Shown: positions 1 to 8,007 of the stretch, piece by piece
Layout of the letters: every line of letters begins with the position of its first letter
Numbering within the stretch: position 1 is the first letter of the stretch
Source of the DNA: Saprospiraceae bacterium
Lineage (GTDB): Bacteria > Bacteroidota > Bacteroidia > Chitinophagales > Saprospiraceae
Length of the DNA: 54,723 nt
NCBI GenBank assembly: GCA_020631355.1
Contig: JAHDHL010000025.1
Location: forward strand, 1-54,723
Reading direction: 5' to 3'
Made by a program: the position numbers and the translations under genes
The notes under the pieces: model-generated
Database searches by the model: none
Seen by the model: the letters and a program-made list of their open reading frames with translations, nothing else
Told to the model about the DNA's origin: nothing

Positions 1-363
1 ATATGGTCACCCAAGGTTACTACCTCCCTAATATGCTGATTTAGTGCAGGGTGTGCAGCTTTCAACGAAAATGGCATTTGGGGTAACAACCCTTGGGGCC
101 TTTCCCTCAATGTAGTGGAACCCACTTCATACAAGACGACCAAGGTTCGGTTTCGGACCTACATGTATCCGGATGCACAAGCCGAATTCGAAGATTCTCC
201 ACTGGACCAAACGGAAATGGAGGATGAATGGGTAGTGGAACGGGTTCAGAAAGGGATTCAGTCACGGATGTATAAACGGGGGCGTTTTTCTCCGAGTATG
301 GAGAAAGGGGTACATCATTTTCATTGGTTGTTGCAAAATTCTATGATAGATAACCTGGATTGA
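1..363 (+). pseudogene. C-terminal remnant of a Rieske ring-hydroxylating oxygenase alpha subunit
   Basis: The reading frame ending at 363 encodes PWGLSLNVVEP, then a stretch with MEDEWVVERVQKGI, then GRFSPSMEKGVHHFH. These are hallmarks of the catalytic (SRPBCC-fold) end of Rieske non-heme iron oxygenase alpha subunits. The frame is closed upstream by TGA at 37-39. The residues expected just before PWG (a PNM motif) occur in a different frame at 18-41 (YYLPNMLI, then TAG at 42-44). The coding sequence therefore appears broken by a frameshift plus about 43 extra bases. A GTG at 115 could start an 82-residue peptide, but this would lack the catalytic core. The 5' part of the gene lies outside the window, so I cannot see whether the rest is intact. 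The family call is firm; the pseudogene call is likely but depends on sequence quality at the window edge. Confidence 0.7.
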
Positions 364-694
364 TTTTTCTATATCCCTATGCCTGATACAGCATCAAATC
401 TTATTAGAATACCTGTAACAGATCGGTCAAAAGAAAGGGAACATCCATTCTGCTTTCTTTGCTTTTCAAGAATAGAATTCTTTGTTCCTTGACCGATGTT
501 TCCCTATAGATATCTTGCCAATAATAAGTCGGAAAGTACTTTTCCTACTTCCCCTATGAATTCATCTGTGACCATTCAGTGTATTCTCAATCTTTACCAT
601 AGTAACCTTCGGATTAATATCCTCCAAGGATAACTGTCTAGGACTTAATCATAACCAATTGTAATTATCATTTCATTCATAAAACATATTAAAA
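364..694. other. Intergenic region with an inverted repeat, no gene seen
   Basis: No coding sequence is supported here. The stretch contains the nested inverted repeat listed separately at 422-497 and is otherwise AT-rich. It presumably carries the end of the decayed oxygenase transcript and the promoter of the polyphosphate kinase gene that starts at 695. I could not pick a convincing promoter. Confidence 0.5.
422..497. repeat. Nested inverted repeat
   Basis: ATCGGTCAA at 422-430 is the exact reverse complement of TTGACCGAT at 489-497. Inside it, AAAGAAAG (430-437) pairs with CTTTCTTT (453-460). It could form a branched hairpin after the remnant gene, acting as a terminator-like structure, or be the edge of a lost element. 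No transposase or target duplication is visible. Confidence 0.45.
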
Positions 695-1441
695 ATGCAT
701 CTCCATTCAATTGAAAACGATCCCGAATACATCTCTTTACAGACCGAGATGGTGAGAATGCAGAATTGGTTAATAGAGCACGGCCAAAGGCTAATGATTA
801 TCTGCGAGGGCAGGGATAGTGCAGGTAAGGGCGGTGCCATCATGCGTTTCATAAGATTCATCAATCCAAGACATTACAGGGTTGTCGCATTGGGGAAACC
901 AACTAAGGAGGAAAAGGGACAGTGGTATTTCCAAAGATACATACAACACTTCCCCAGTCCGGGTGAAATTGTATTTTTCGATAGGAGCTGGTATAACAGG
1001 GCCGTAGTGGAACCCGTGATGGGTTTCTGTACACCATCGCAATATGACTTATTTATGAAACAAGTAGAATTGTTCGAGAATATGCTGGTCGAGGATGGCA
1101 TGATACTCATTAAGTTCTGGTTTTCCATTGATAAGGAAGAACAAGGAAAAAGGCTTGAGGAACGTAGGATAAATCCACTTATCAATTGGAAACTAAGTAC
1201 AGTGGATGCTCAAGCCCAGCAAAAATGGGATGATTATACCCATTATAAGAAACTCATGTTCGATAAAACTGGTACCCACGATTCTCCTTGGGTGATTATC
1301 AAGGGGAATGAAAAGGATATGGCTCGAAAAGAAGCCATGAGATATGTTTTGAATCAAGTCGATTATAATCAGAAAGGACTGACAGGAATATCACTTGATC
1401 TCAATCCTGATATAGTGAAAATCATCAGAAATGATTATTGA
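695..1441 (+). CDS. ppk2: Polyphosphate kinase 2 (PPK2 family)
   Basis: This 248-residue cytoplasmic kinase of the PPK2 family transfers phosphate between inorganic polyphosphate and nucleotides. The Walker A loop is EGRDSAGKGG (about residues 38-47). The second signature, FFDRSWYNRA, covers residues 94-103. GFCT and the conserved F-E-N-M-L stretch follow, and the lid region holds ERRINPLINWKLS. Length and order fit the one-domain class of PPK2 proteins. The start at 695 places the Walker A loop at the usual distance from the N terminus. Family knowledge allows use of polyphosphate either to make NDP/NTP or the reverse; the sequence does not settle which. It stands alone between two decayed genes with no operon partner, so its physiological role (phosphate storage or nucleotide salvage) is inferred from the family only. 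Confidence 0.93.
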   Translation: MHLHSIENDPEYISLQTEMVRMQNWLIEHGQRLMIICEGRDSAGKGGAIMRFIRFINPRHYRVVALGKPTKEEKGQWYFQRYIQHFPSPGEIVFFDRSWYNRAVVEPVMGFCTPSQYDLFMKQVELFENMLVEDGMILIKFWFSIDKEEQGKRLEERRINPLINWKLSTVDAQAQQKWDDYTHYKKLMFDKTGTHDSPWVIIKGNEKDMARKEAMRYVLNQVDYNQKGLTGISLDLNPDIVKIIRNDY

Positions 1442-1542
1442 TTCCCATATGTGCTTCACATAATATCTATACTGCTATGAAAATAACCAAAATCAAAATG
1501 TGACCCAATACTCATCCTAGTATCAAATGATTCGCTATTTAG

Positions 1543-1896
1543 CATCAGCCTTATGAATCACCAAAAAAATCCTTTAAGCAGAATACCACCCAAAAGATGA
1601 AAGCCATCATTGAATCGGGAGAACATGAGGATAGGATACTGTTCAGGCCACAAATGGAAATGCTTTGCGACGAGGTAGGTAAAATCATGATTGACTTTGT
1701 AGGTCGGTATGAAAGCTTCCAATCTGACTTCGATTCGGTTTGCCATCAATTGAATCTTGCCACGAAAGAATTGGAACATGTCAATGCTATAGTCAGGGGT
1801 GAATGGAAACAGTACTACGATGAGGAACTCAGGGCATTGGTTGTCCAAAAATATCATCAGGATTTTAAGATTTTCGGACATCCAACTAAGCCCTAG
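1543..1896 (+). pseudogene. C-terminal stump of a sulfotransferase-family protein
   Basis: The open frame runs from just after TAG (1540-1542) to 1896, with an ATG at 1597. The text GRYESFQSDFDSVCHQLNL, followed about 30 residues later by YYDEELRALVVQKYHQDFKIFG, matches the last ~60 residues of Golgi-type sulfotransferase proteins (Sulfotransfer_2 family). There a bound-substrate helix is followed by a YY-x-E-L-x-x-L-V-x-x-x-Y-x-x-D-x-x-x-F-G ending. The N-terminal PAPS-binding parts are missing and there is no room for them after the ppk2 stop at 1441. I therefore read it as a deletion remnant rather than a functional 99-residue protein. A small expressed peptide cannot be excluded. Confidence 0.65.
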
Positions 1897-1992
1897 CCAT
1901 AAATATTCATTTACCCAAAGCGGACATGCCCTCTTTTTTTTAATAAGTCCCTAACAAGTCTGATTTTTCGAATTCATTATTATTACCTACTA

Positions 1993-2568
1993 TTGTCACG
2001 CACAAAAATATTTCCATTGATTGCATACATTCGTGATAGAGTCCAAATTTCGAAAGCAACCTTGACTGCTGTTTCCGAGGTCATCCGAACTGAGGAATAT
2101 AATAAGGGACACATCTTATTGAGAGAAGGTTTGGTAGCCCATCATCTCTATTTCATCAAAAAGGGCGCGGCCAGGACTTTCTATTACCATGATGGAAAAG
2201 ATGTGACTTCCTGGGTTTATGGAGATGGAGCAATACTTACAGCGTGGGGAAGTTTCTATGGAAGAAGCCCATCATTCGAAAATATAGAGTTATTGGAAAA
2301 TTCAGTCGTTGAATATATTTCCCATAGTGACTTGCAAAAACTATATGCCCAATATCCCAGAATGCAGACCTTCGGAAGATTGCTCGTAGAGGAACAAATT
2401 ACTTTTATTGACAATTTTTTCAAGGGTTTCATGTTCATGACCGCCAAGGAAAAATACGAATTATTACAGTCTACTTTTCCGGATGTCATCCAAAGAATCA
2501 ATCTTGGACATATCGCTTCATTCCTAGGTATATCACAGGAAACCCTGAGCCGTATTCGTAGGAAGTAG
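1993..2568 (+). CDS. Crp/Fnr-family transcriptional regulator
   Basis: This 191-residue protein has an N-terminal cyclic-nucleotide-binding-type beta barrel (about residues 20-115) containing GHILLREGLVAHHLYFIKKG and the EN-x-E-LL segment. A dimerisation helix follows. A short C-terminal helix-turn-helix (about 165-191) reads NLGHIASFLGISQETLSRIR. This is the layout of the Bacteroidota Crp/Fnr regulators, which often have a shortened DNA-binding end. The barrel lacks the classical cAMP-binding R-S/T-A-T signature and there is no cysteine cluster for an FeS centre, so the signal is unknown. The start is TTG at 1993; no in-frame ATG near it would keep the barrel whole. It precedes the run of envelope and oxygenase genes on the same strand and may control them, which is inference. 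Confidence 0.85.
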   Translation: MSRTKIFPLIAYIRDRVQISKATLTAVSEVIRTEEYNKGHILLREGLVAHHLYFIKKGAARTFYYHDGKDVTSWVYGDGAILTAWGSFYGRSPSFENIELLENSVVEYISHSDLQKLYAQYPRMQTFGRLLVEEQITFIDNFFKGFMFMTAKEKYELLQSTFPDVIQRINLGHIASFLGISQETLSRIRRK

Positions 2569-2741
2569 ACATCATTTTCAGTCAGATTCCTTAATGTACA
2601 CTACCCTTTTTCTCGCTTTTTGACATAAGTCAAAAGATTACAGATATTATCCTCCTAATTTTATTCCAACAACGGACAAGGAATCAATCATCCCATTTTT
2701 CCGAATCCAAACGAATTGGAAAATCCATAAATCGAAATATC

Positions 2742-3008
2742 ATGACACAACAAAGATCAATCAAGTGGAGGACCATACTGGGACTGATATTAGTTTATAT
2801 AGCCATCTGGTTCAATTGGCAATGGATATGGGGTATCCTATTCATCCTTTGGGTTATTCCGGACATCATTTCAGGGGTCACCTACTTCATTGAACCGATT
2901 GAAAAGAAAGAACATCCTATTCTTTATTGGTTCATTATCTGCAGTTGGTTACTCATGAGTATCTATTCTTTTCTTCCCTTATTTTTTCCTGAATGGAAAT
3001 ATTACTAA
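2742..3008 (+). CDS. Small inner-membrane protein (paralogue of 5009-5242)
   Basis: This 88-residue protein has two or three hydrophobic helices (about residues 12-30, 30-45 and 62-80). Tryptophans are rich at the membrane borders (WFNWQWIWGILF). A charged loop, EPIEKKEHPILYW, sits before the last helix. The same loop and helix pattern (KRKENPILYW) occurs in the 77-residue protein at 5009-5242, so the two are paralogues. I do not recognise a named family. It lies 73 bases upstream of a lipoprotein gene and probably belongs to the same envelope-related run of genes. Confidence 0.7.
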   Translation: MTQQRSIKWRTILGLILVYIAIWFNWQWIWGILFILWVIPDIISGVTYFIEPIEKKEHPILYWFIICSWLLMSIYSFLPLFFPEWKYY

Positions 3009-3078
3009 ATCCAATATCAGTCTTCCTAAAAGTATGCGTATGAAAGCACCTTTACTTGTAACCAAATTTTGAAATAGA

Positions 3079-4098
3079 ATGAAATCTACGACCATGTTTA
3101 TCATCATCTCAATATTATCCACACTACTATTCAATGCTTGTACCATCCAAGGAGAAAAGGTGTGTGGCATTTGGAATGCCAATACAGCATTAGGAACCAT
3201 GAAATTGGAAATCACACCTTGGGAGGGAAAATTCATAGGTTATGTACTGGAATATCATAATGGAAAAGAAATCATCAAAGGTGGCAAGGATGATGAATTC
3301 GTATTTATTACCGATTTGGTTTTTGAGGATGATAGGTATAAGAATGGAAAAATATTCATTCAGGAAGCTACTGAGGAATATTGCAACCTGACCCTTGATT
3401 TCATTAATGATACCCGAATTAAGGCCACCTACGATTGTAAGGGTGAAATAAGTGAGGAAATCTGGAACAAGGAGGGTTTTCCACCAATAATGTCCAAGGA
3501 AAAAGAGGAACAGCAACCAAGTAATCCATCTTCAAAACAAATCACTGACAATCCCAAGGAAAAAGGTTCAGGGAACGTTTCTCACCCAACCAAGACGGCT
3601 GAGGAAACCAAGGATAAATCTCCTTCGGCTGATTACCAATCCGACACCCAATCAAAATCCGAATTCCATGTTATCGGCTTTCATCAGACCATTGATTACA
3701 ATGATTCAAAACGGCTTTCCAACGCGGTGGAATCACTCTGGAATAAAGTATACAATGATGATTTTTCGTCAAAATTGGAAAATATTGCAGACTGGGAAAA
3801 AATGTATGTCACCTACTCACACTATGACCAGCCCAAAGGAAAAGTCACGATTACCATAGGTTATGCCGTAAAGGATTTGTCAAAAATTCCATCGGGATTA
3901 CATGGAATAACAATTCCTAAAAATGAATATTGGTCCTATCCACTATCAGGTAAGGAATCGGATTACGAAGGTGAGGAATGGCAACAATTGGAAGCAATCA
4001 TGGCATATAGAAAAAAGGAAAGTGTCGATTTTGAGGTTTATTCCTTTGATGATAATTATAATGTCAAGCAAGCTAGTATTTGGATTGCCTCCAAGTAA
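3079..4098 (+). CDS. Lipoprotein: DUF2147-like domain joined to a GyrI-like (effector-binding) domain
   Basis: The N terminus is a lipoprotein signal peptide ending in LLFNAC, with lipidated cysteine 21. Residues ~30-135 resemble the DUF2147 beta barrel (GIWNANTALGTMKLEI, then EGKFIGYVLEY, closing with EEIWNKEGF). A polar linker rich in K, E, S, P and T covers ~140-190. Residues ~195-339 look like a GyrI-like/AraC effector-binding domain. They start with FHVIGFHQTIDY and contain ITIPKNEYWSYPLSG, then W-x-x-L-E-A-I, and the final SFDDNY...ASIWIA strand. The effector domain is normally cytoplasmic or free, so tethering it to the envelope through a lipidated module is unusual. Function is unknown; ligand sensing or buffering in the periplasm is a guess. 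Confidence 0.6.
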   Translation: MKSTTMFIIISILSTLLFNACTIQGEKVCGIWNANTALGTMKLEITPWEGKFIGYVLEYHNGKEIIKGGKDDEFVFITDLVFEDDRYKNGKIFIQEATEEYCNLTLDFINDTRIKATYDCKGEISEEIWNKEGFPPIMSKEKEEQQPSNPSSKQITDNPKEKGSGNVSHPTKTAEETKDKSPSADYQSDTQSKSEFHVIGFHQTIDYNDSKRLSNAVESLWNKVYNDDFSSKLENIADWEKMYVTYSHYDQPKGKVTITIGYAVKDLSKIPSGLHGITIPKNEYWSYPLSGKESDYEGEEWQQLEAIMAYRKKESVDFEVYSFDDNYNVKQASIWIASK

Positions 4099-4150
4099 GA
4101 AGTCATGCATAACCAGTAGTTCCATCTAGTAGAAATTTAATATCAACACC

Positions 4151-5005
4151 TTGACACTAGCATCCATTCTCAGGCAATTCAAATGGTCCGTAGGACTCAC
4201 CATATGCTTGGTTATCCTTGAGTCTGCCCTATTTTTATTGTTTCCATTATTCATCGGATATGCCATTAATGACTTATTGGAAGCATCCCATAAGGGAATT
4301 ATCCAATTGGGTATCCTAGGAATCTCGGGTTTGGTCATCGGTGCCGCCAGAAGATTATATGATACCCGAACCTATGCTAAAGTTTATCAGAAAATAACCG
4401 TGGATACGATGGAAAAGGATGAGGCTTCTGATACCTCAAAACTATCTGCCCATTTGGGAATGCTAAGGGAATTGGTTGAATTCTTCGAAACATCATTCCC
4501 TCAGATTTTTGGCAGTATCATCGGTTTCGTGGGTACCATCATTATAATTTATGCCTTTAGTATCCATATCTTTTGGGCATGCATTATTCTGGTATTATTC
4601 ATCATTATTGTTTTTGGACTCACCAGTAAGAAAACCATTTTATATAATACCAATTACAATAACACCCTAGAGGAACAAGTAGGTATTGTAGAAAAAAGGA
4701 ATCCGGAAAAAGTACGGATTCATATTCGTCAATTAATGAAATGGAACATTAAGCTCTCTGATTTGGAGACTATGAATTTTTCTCTACTTTGGTTGGCAAT
4801 TATCGGTTTATTAATTTACGCCATCGTCGATACAGTGCATGCTAGCGAAGTCAAGTACGGAACCGTATTTTCCATTGTCATGTATGTCTATCAATTTGCT
4901 GAGGAATGTATATCACTTCCCTTATTCTATCAACAATGGCTGAGATTAAGGGAAATTTCGACCCGACTGAATTCCAAGGAAGCTGAATCCATAATTAAAA
5001 TCTAA
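4151..5005 (+). CDS. Orphan ABC-transporter six-TM domain protein (no ATPase domain)
   Basis: This 284-residue membrane protein has the order and spacing of an exporter-type ABC transmembrane domain. Two N-terminal helices come first (~10-30 and ~50-65). A cytoplasmic stretch with RRLYDTRTYAKVYQKI follows, corresponding to the usual R-x-x-x-x-Y-x-K-I. The pair of helices at ~118-160 and the last pair at ~210-265 complete it. No Walker A, signature or Walker B motif follows, because the frame stops at 5005 and the next gene begins 4 bases later. It matches the small group of stand-alone six-TM ABC-like proteins. The start is TTG at 4151; no better ATG is upstream. Whether it recruits an ATPase encoded elsewhere cannot be judged. 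Confidence 0.65.
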   Translation: MTLASILRQFKWSVGLTICLVILESALFLLFPLFIGYAINDLLEASHKGIIQLGILGISGLVIGAARRLYDTRTYAKVYQKITVDTMEKDEASDTSKLSAHLGMLRELVEFFETSFPQIFGSIIGFVGTIIIIYAFSIHIFWACIILVLFIIIVFGLTSKKTILYNTNYNNTLEEQVGIVEKRNPEKVRIHIRQLMKWNIKLSDLETMNFSLLWLAIIGLLIYAIVDTVHASEVKYGTVFSIVMYVYQFAEECISLPLFYQQWLRLREISTRLNSKEAESIIKI

Positions 5006-5008
5006 ATC

Positions 5009-5242
5009 ATGAAATGGAAGACCATTCTTGCACTTATCCCCCTTACATTGGCCATTGTCATGCAGTGGTGGTGGTTCTTTACGATATTATTCATCATTCA
5101 AATCATATTCGCATGGATGAATGGTAGCATAGAATATGTCGAAGAAATCAAACGTAAGGAAAATCCCATCCTATATTGGGTCATCATGGGAATATGGGTT
5201 TTCCTTGCATGGTATTCCATCGCTCCCTACATCATGAATTAA
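5009..5242 (+). CDS. Small inner-membrane protein (paralogue of 2742-3008)
   Basis: This 77-residue protein has an N-terminal helix (residues ~6-20) and a W-rich helix (MQWWWFFTILFIIQIIFAW). A charged loop with EEIKRKENPILYW follows, then a last helix, VIMGIWVFLAWYSIAPYI. The loop and last helix match the protein at 2742-3008, so the two small genes bracket the lipoprotein and the orphan ABC domain. The start lies 4 bases after the upstream stop, which indicates co-transcription with the six-TM protein. It may be an accessory subunit of that protein; this is inferred from position only. Confidence 0.7.
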   Translation: MKWKTILALIPLTLAIVMQWWWFFTILFIIQIIFAWMNGSIEYVEEIKRKENPILYWVIMGIWVFLAWYSIAPYIMN

Positions 5243-5285
5243 TCTCATTCACTTCCAAATTATTACCATATTCAAATTCGAAAAA

Positions 5286-6443
5286 ATGAACGCAAAAGGA
5301 AATATGCCTATTCTTCCGGTGGAAGCATACACCTCACAGGAATGGTTTGATAAGGAACAGGAAATCATCTTCGGTAATTCATGGCAATATGCCGGTCTGA
5401 TGGAAGATATACAGGACCCGGGTGATTACATCACTGTCCAATGCGGGCATCAGAATATTGTTATCGTAAAAGGTCGGGACCAAAAATTAAGGGCTTTCCA
5501 TAATCTATGCCGACATAGGGGAACGCAATTACTCAGGGCTGTTGGTAAAAAACAAAAAGCACTGACCTGTCCTTATCATGATTGGACGTATAATCTATCC
5601 GGCGAACTCATCAGTGTCCCGGAAAAGGAAAAGGAGTTTCCGGATTTGGAATTGGATAAGATTTGCTTGCATAAGGCTTCAGTGGATATTTGGAGAGGAA
5701 TGCTTTGGGTTCATCCCAAGCCGAATGCGGAACCCATCACGGAATGGTTCAAGGGGTGCAGGGAACAAATGGGACCACATGATCCCACACGATTGATAGA
5801 ATATCCGGATAGCAGTTATGAAAAGGTCATCAATGCCAATTGGAAAATTGTGGCTGAGAATTTCATGGATGTATATCACTTGGCCCATCTACACTCCAAT
5901 ACCCTGCAGATGTATGATCATGCCAATGCCAAATTCGGTTTCATCGGAGACCACTATATGTTCTGGGAACCACATGTCCCAAAATATAAGGACAACCTCG
6001 ACCAACTCATGCCATTCAAAAGAATCAAGGAAATGACTGACGAATATCTGGGTGCATTCGTTCCTTGGTTATTCCCTAATTTCGGATTATCCGAAACGGA
6101 GAGTTCCTGGAGTACATTCCATGCCATCCCCTTGGGACCCGATAAGACCAAGGTGGTTGTTCGGACCAAATTGGAACCCATGACCAATTGGGAATATCAG
6201 AAGCAAAGTATGAAATCCTATAATTCGTGGCATGGCATCATGGGCTCGGATACCAAATATGGCAATCAGGATCCTGATGACCCTATGGCCACAGGTGATT
6301 TCATGGCAGAGGATGTCTATGCCTGCGAGCAGCAACAAAAATCATTGAAAAATCCATTGTTCAATGTTACGATGACCGCCAAATATGGAGAAAGTACAAT
6401 CAGGACGTTCCAAGGCATTATCAAGAAATGGATGGAACAATAA
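5286..6443 (+). CDS. Rieske non-heme iron oxygenase, alpha (catalytic) subunit
   Basis: This 385-residue protein has an N-terminal Rieske [2Fe-2S] domain with ligands C75-x-H77 (NLCRHRGTQLL) and C95-x-x-H98 (LTCPYHDWTYN). A C-terminal SRPBCC-type catalytic domain follows. Residues 185-203 (NWKIVAENFMDVYHLAHLH) provide the bridging Asp195 and the iron-binding His198 and His203. The third iron ligand should be an acidic residue in the ED-rich stretch near residue 345. Such enzymes hydroxylate or demethylate small organics, using electrons from a reductase. The partner, a flavin/ferredoxin reductase, is encoded 60 bases downstream. Substrate cannot be named; the overall layout is closest to the choline/carnitine/stachydrine type rather than the two-subunit naphthalene type, since no beta subunit is present. 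Confidence 0.88.
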   Translation: MNAKGNMPILPVEAYTSQEWFDKEQEIIFGNSWQYAGLMEDIQDPGDYITVQCGHQNIVIVKGRDQKLRAFHNLCRHRGTQLLRAVGKKQKALTCPYHDWTYNLSGELISVPEKEKEFPDLELDKICLHKASVDIWRGMLWVHPKPNAEPITEWFKGCREQMGPHDPTRLIEYPDSSYEKVINANWKIVAENFMDVYHLAHLHSNTLQMYDHANAKFGFIGDHYMFWEPHVPKYKDNLDQLMPFKRIKEMTDEYLGAFVPWLFPNFGLSETESSWSTFHAIPLGPDKTKVVVRTKLEPMTNWEYQKQSMKSYNSWHGIMGSDTKYGNQDPDDPMATGDFMAEDVYACEQQQKSLKNPLFNVTMTAKYGESTIRTFQGIIKKWMEQ

Positions 6444-6503
6444 TCAAAAATAGACCCATCATTGATTCTCATAAAATGTACCATTCCATAAAAGTCCCAT
6501 ATC

Positions 6504-7562
6504 ATGTTCCATAAACTGAAAATATCCAATTTACGCCAACCGATAGCAGATGCGACAACCGTTACATTCGATGTACCGAACCGATTATATGATGCATTCA
6601 ACTATTATCCCGGTCAACATCTTATCATTAAGTTTCAGGTGAATGGCAAAGAAGCCAGAAGAAGTTATTCACTGAACAGTTCTCCATTTCGGGACGAACC
6701 ATTGGAGATTACCGTAAAGAAAGTCAAGGGTGGATTGGTTTCCAACTACGTGAATGGGCAGCTTAAGATCGGTGACGAATTAGAAGTCATGGTTCCACAA
6801 GGACGATTCTATGCTGATATCAAAAAAGAGGAATACAAGACTTATTATCTATTTGCAGCAGGAAGTGGCATCACTCCTATCCTATCCATTCTGAAATCCG
6901 TCCTGTACGAAGCTGTTGAGAGTAGGATTCATTTATTGTATGGTAATACCCATCAGGACAGTATCATTTTCAAGGAGGAATTGGATGCCTTGGAACAGGC
7001 ATTCCCCAATCGCTTACAGGTGGTCCATACGCTGAGTAATCCTAAGGTTTGGTCTACTTGGGAACAGTGGAAAGGGCGGAAAGGTAGAATTGACGAAGCA
7101 GCAGTTGAATGGTTCATCAATCAGCATCCACCCATTGCCCAGACCACATCCTATTTCATCTGTGGTCCGGGTGCAATGAATACGGGAATAAGAAAGGCAT
7201 TAATGGGTTTGGATGTACCTAGGGAACTCATTCATATCGAACAATTCGGAGGTACCAAGGCTGATGACAACCATACTATTGATTCGGTGGATAATGCAAG
7301 TCTGGAAGTTCATATCAATGGTCAGACCCATTCATTGAAAATCCCCAAGGGAAAGACCATTCTTCAGGTAATGAAAGATGCAAATACCCAAGCTCCTTAC
7401 TCATGTGAAAGTGGTGTGTGTGGAACCTGTGCGTGTACCTTGGTCAGCGGTACTGTAGAAATGAAATCCAATATGGCACTCGAAGACAAGGATTTGAAAA
7501 AAGGATTGATACTGAGTTGCCAATCCTTGGCCACATCGGAAAGTATTGTCATTCGGTTCTAG
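6504..7562 (+). CDS. Oxygenase reductase: FAD/NAD(P)-binding domains plus plant-type [2Fe-2S] ferredoxin
   Basis: This 352-residue electron-transfer protein is built like PaaE and other Rieske-oxygenase reductases. The FAD-binding barrel carries RRSYSLNSSP (about residues 53-62). The NAD(P)-binding part has FAAGSGITPILSILKS, then LLYGNT, and later YFICGPGAMNTGI. The C-terminal ferredoxin has Cys301, Cys306 and Cys309 in SCESGVCGTCAC, and the fourth ligand, Cys339, in LILSCQS. It follows the oxygenase alpha gene on the same strand, so the pair should form a complete two-component oxygenase. It would pass electrons from NAD(P)H through FAD and [2Fe-2S] to the Rieske centre. Confidence 0.9.
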   Translation: MFHKLKISNLRQPIADATTVTFDVPNRLYDAFNYYPGQHLIIKFQVNGKEARRSYSLNSSPFRDEPLEITVKKVKGGLVSNYVNGQLKIGDELEVMVPQGRFYADIKKEEYKTYYLFAAGSGITPILSILKSVLYEAVESRIHLLYGNTHQDSIIFKEELDALEQAFPNRLQVVHTLSNPKVWSTWEQWKGRKGRIDEAAVEWFINQHPPIAQTTSYFICGPGAMNTGIRKALMGLDVPRELIHIEQFGGTKADDNHTIDSVDNASLEVHINGQTHSLKIPKGKTILQVMKDANTQAPYSCESGVCGTCACTLVSGTVEMKSNMALEDKDLKKGLILSCQSLATSESIVIRF

Positions 7563-8007
7563 CATTCCCTGGTCATTCCTAATCAATGGGCAATGATTCC
7601 AAAAAGATTATAATCTTACATTTCAGGGATGTATATCCCGAATGGGAATTGAATATATCATAATTTTTATTACATTGAGAATGATTACATTTGGCATGTA
7701 TCATAATGATTGATTTGTTTTTTATAATAAGAACTCACTCAAATCAATCTTAAGTTCCACAATAGTGTTTCCTTTTGATTAGAAATGGATGAATAATATC
7801 TATTTCTGAATCCATCTAATTGCATGTTTAGACTCATCTTGTAATCCAATATTTTCCAGATTATAATATTGTCTACAACTAAATTCCCATTCAAATATCT
7901 CATTTCGTATGAGGTTCGGTCCTTTTATATCTCAACAAAAAAGACGCACTATTCCAGATATCTTCTTATGATACGAACTCACACATTCATAAAAAATTAC
8001 GTGTCAA
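7563..8007. other. Intergenic region upstream of the giant LamG gene
   Basis: No gene is supported; an overlapping 61-residue open frame has no protein-like features. A 14-base palindrome, AAGATTATAATCTT, lies at 7604-7617 shortly after the reductase stop. A weak Bacteroidota-type promoter candidate is TTG at 7839-7841 with TAATATTG at 7864-7871, a 22-base spacing that is slightly long. The stretch is visibly more AT-rich than the neighbouring genes. Confidence 0.4.
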
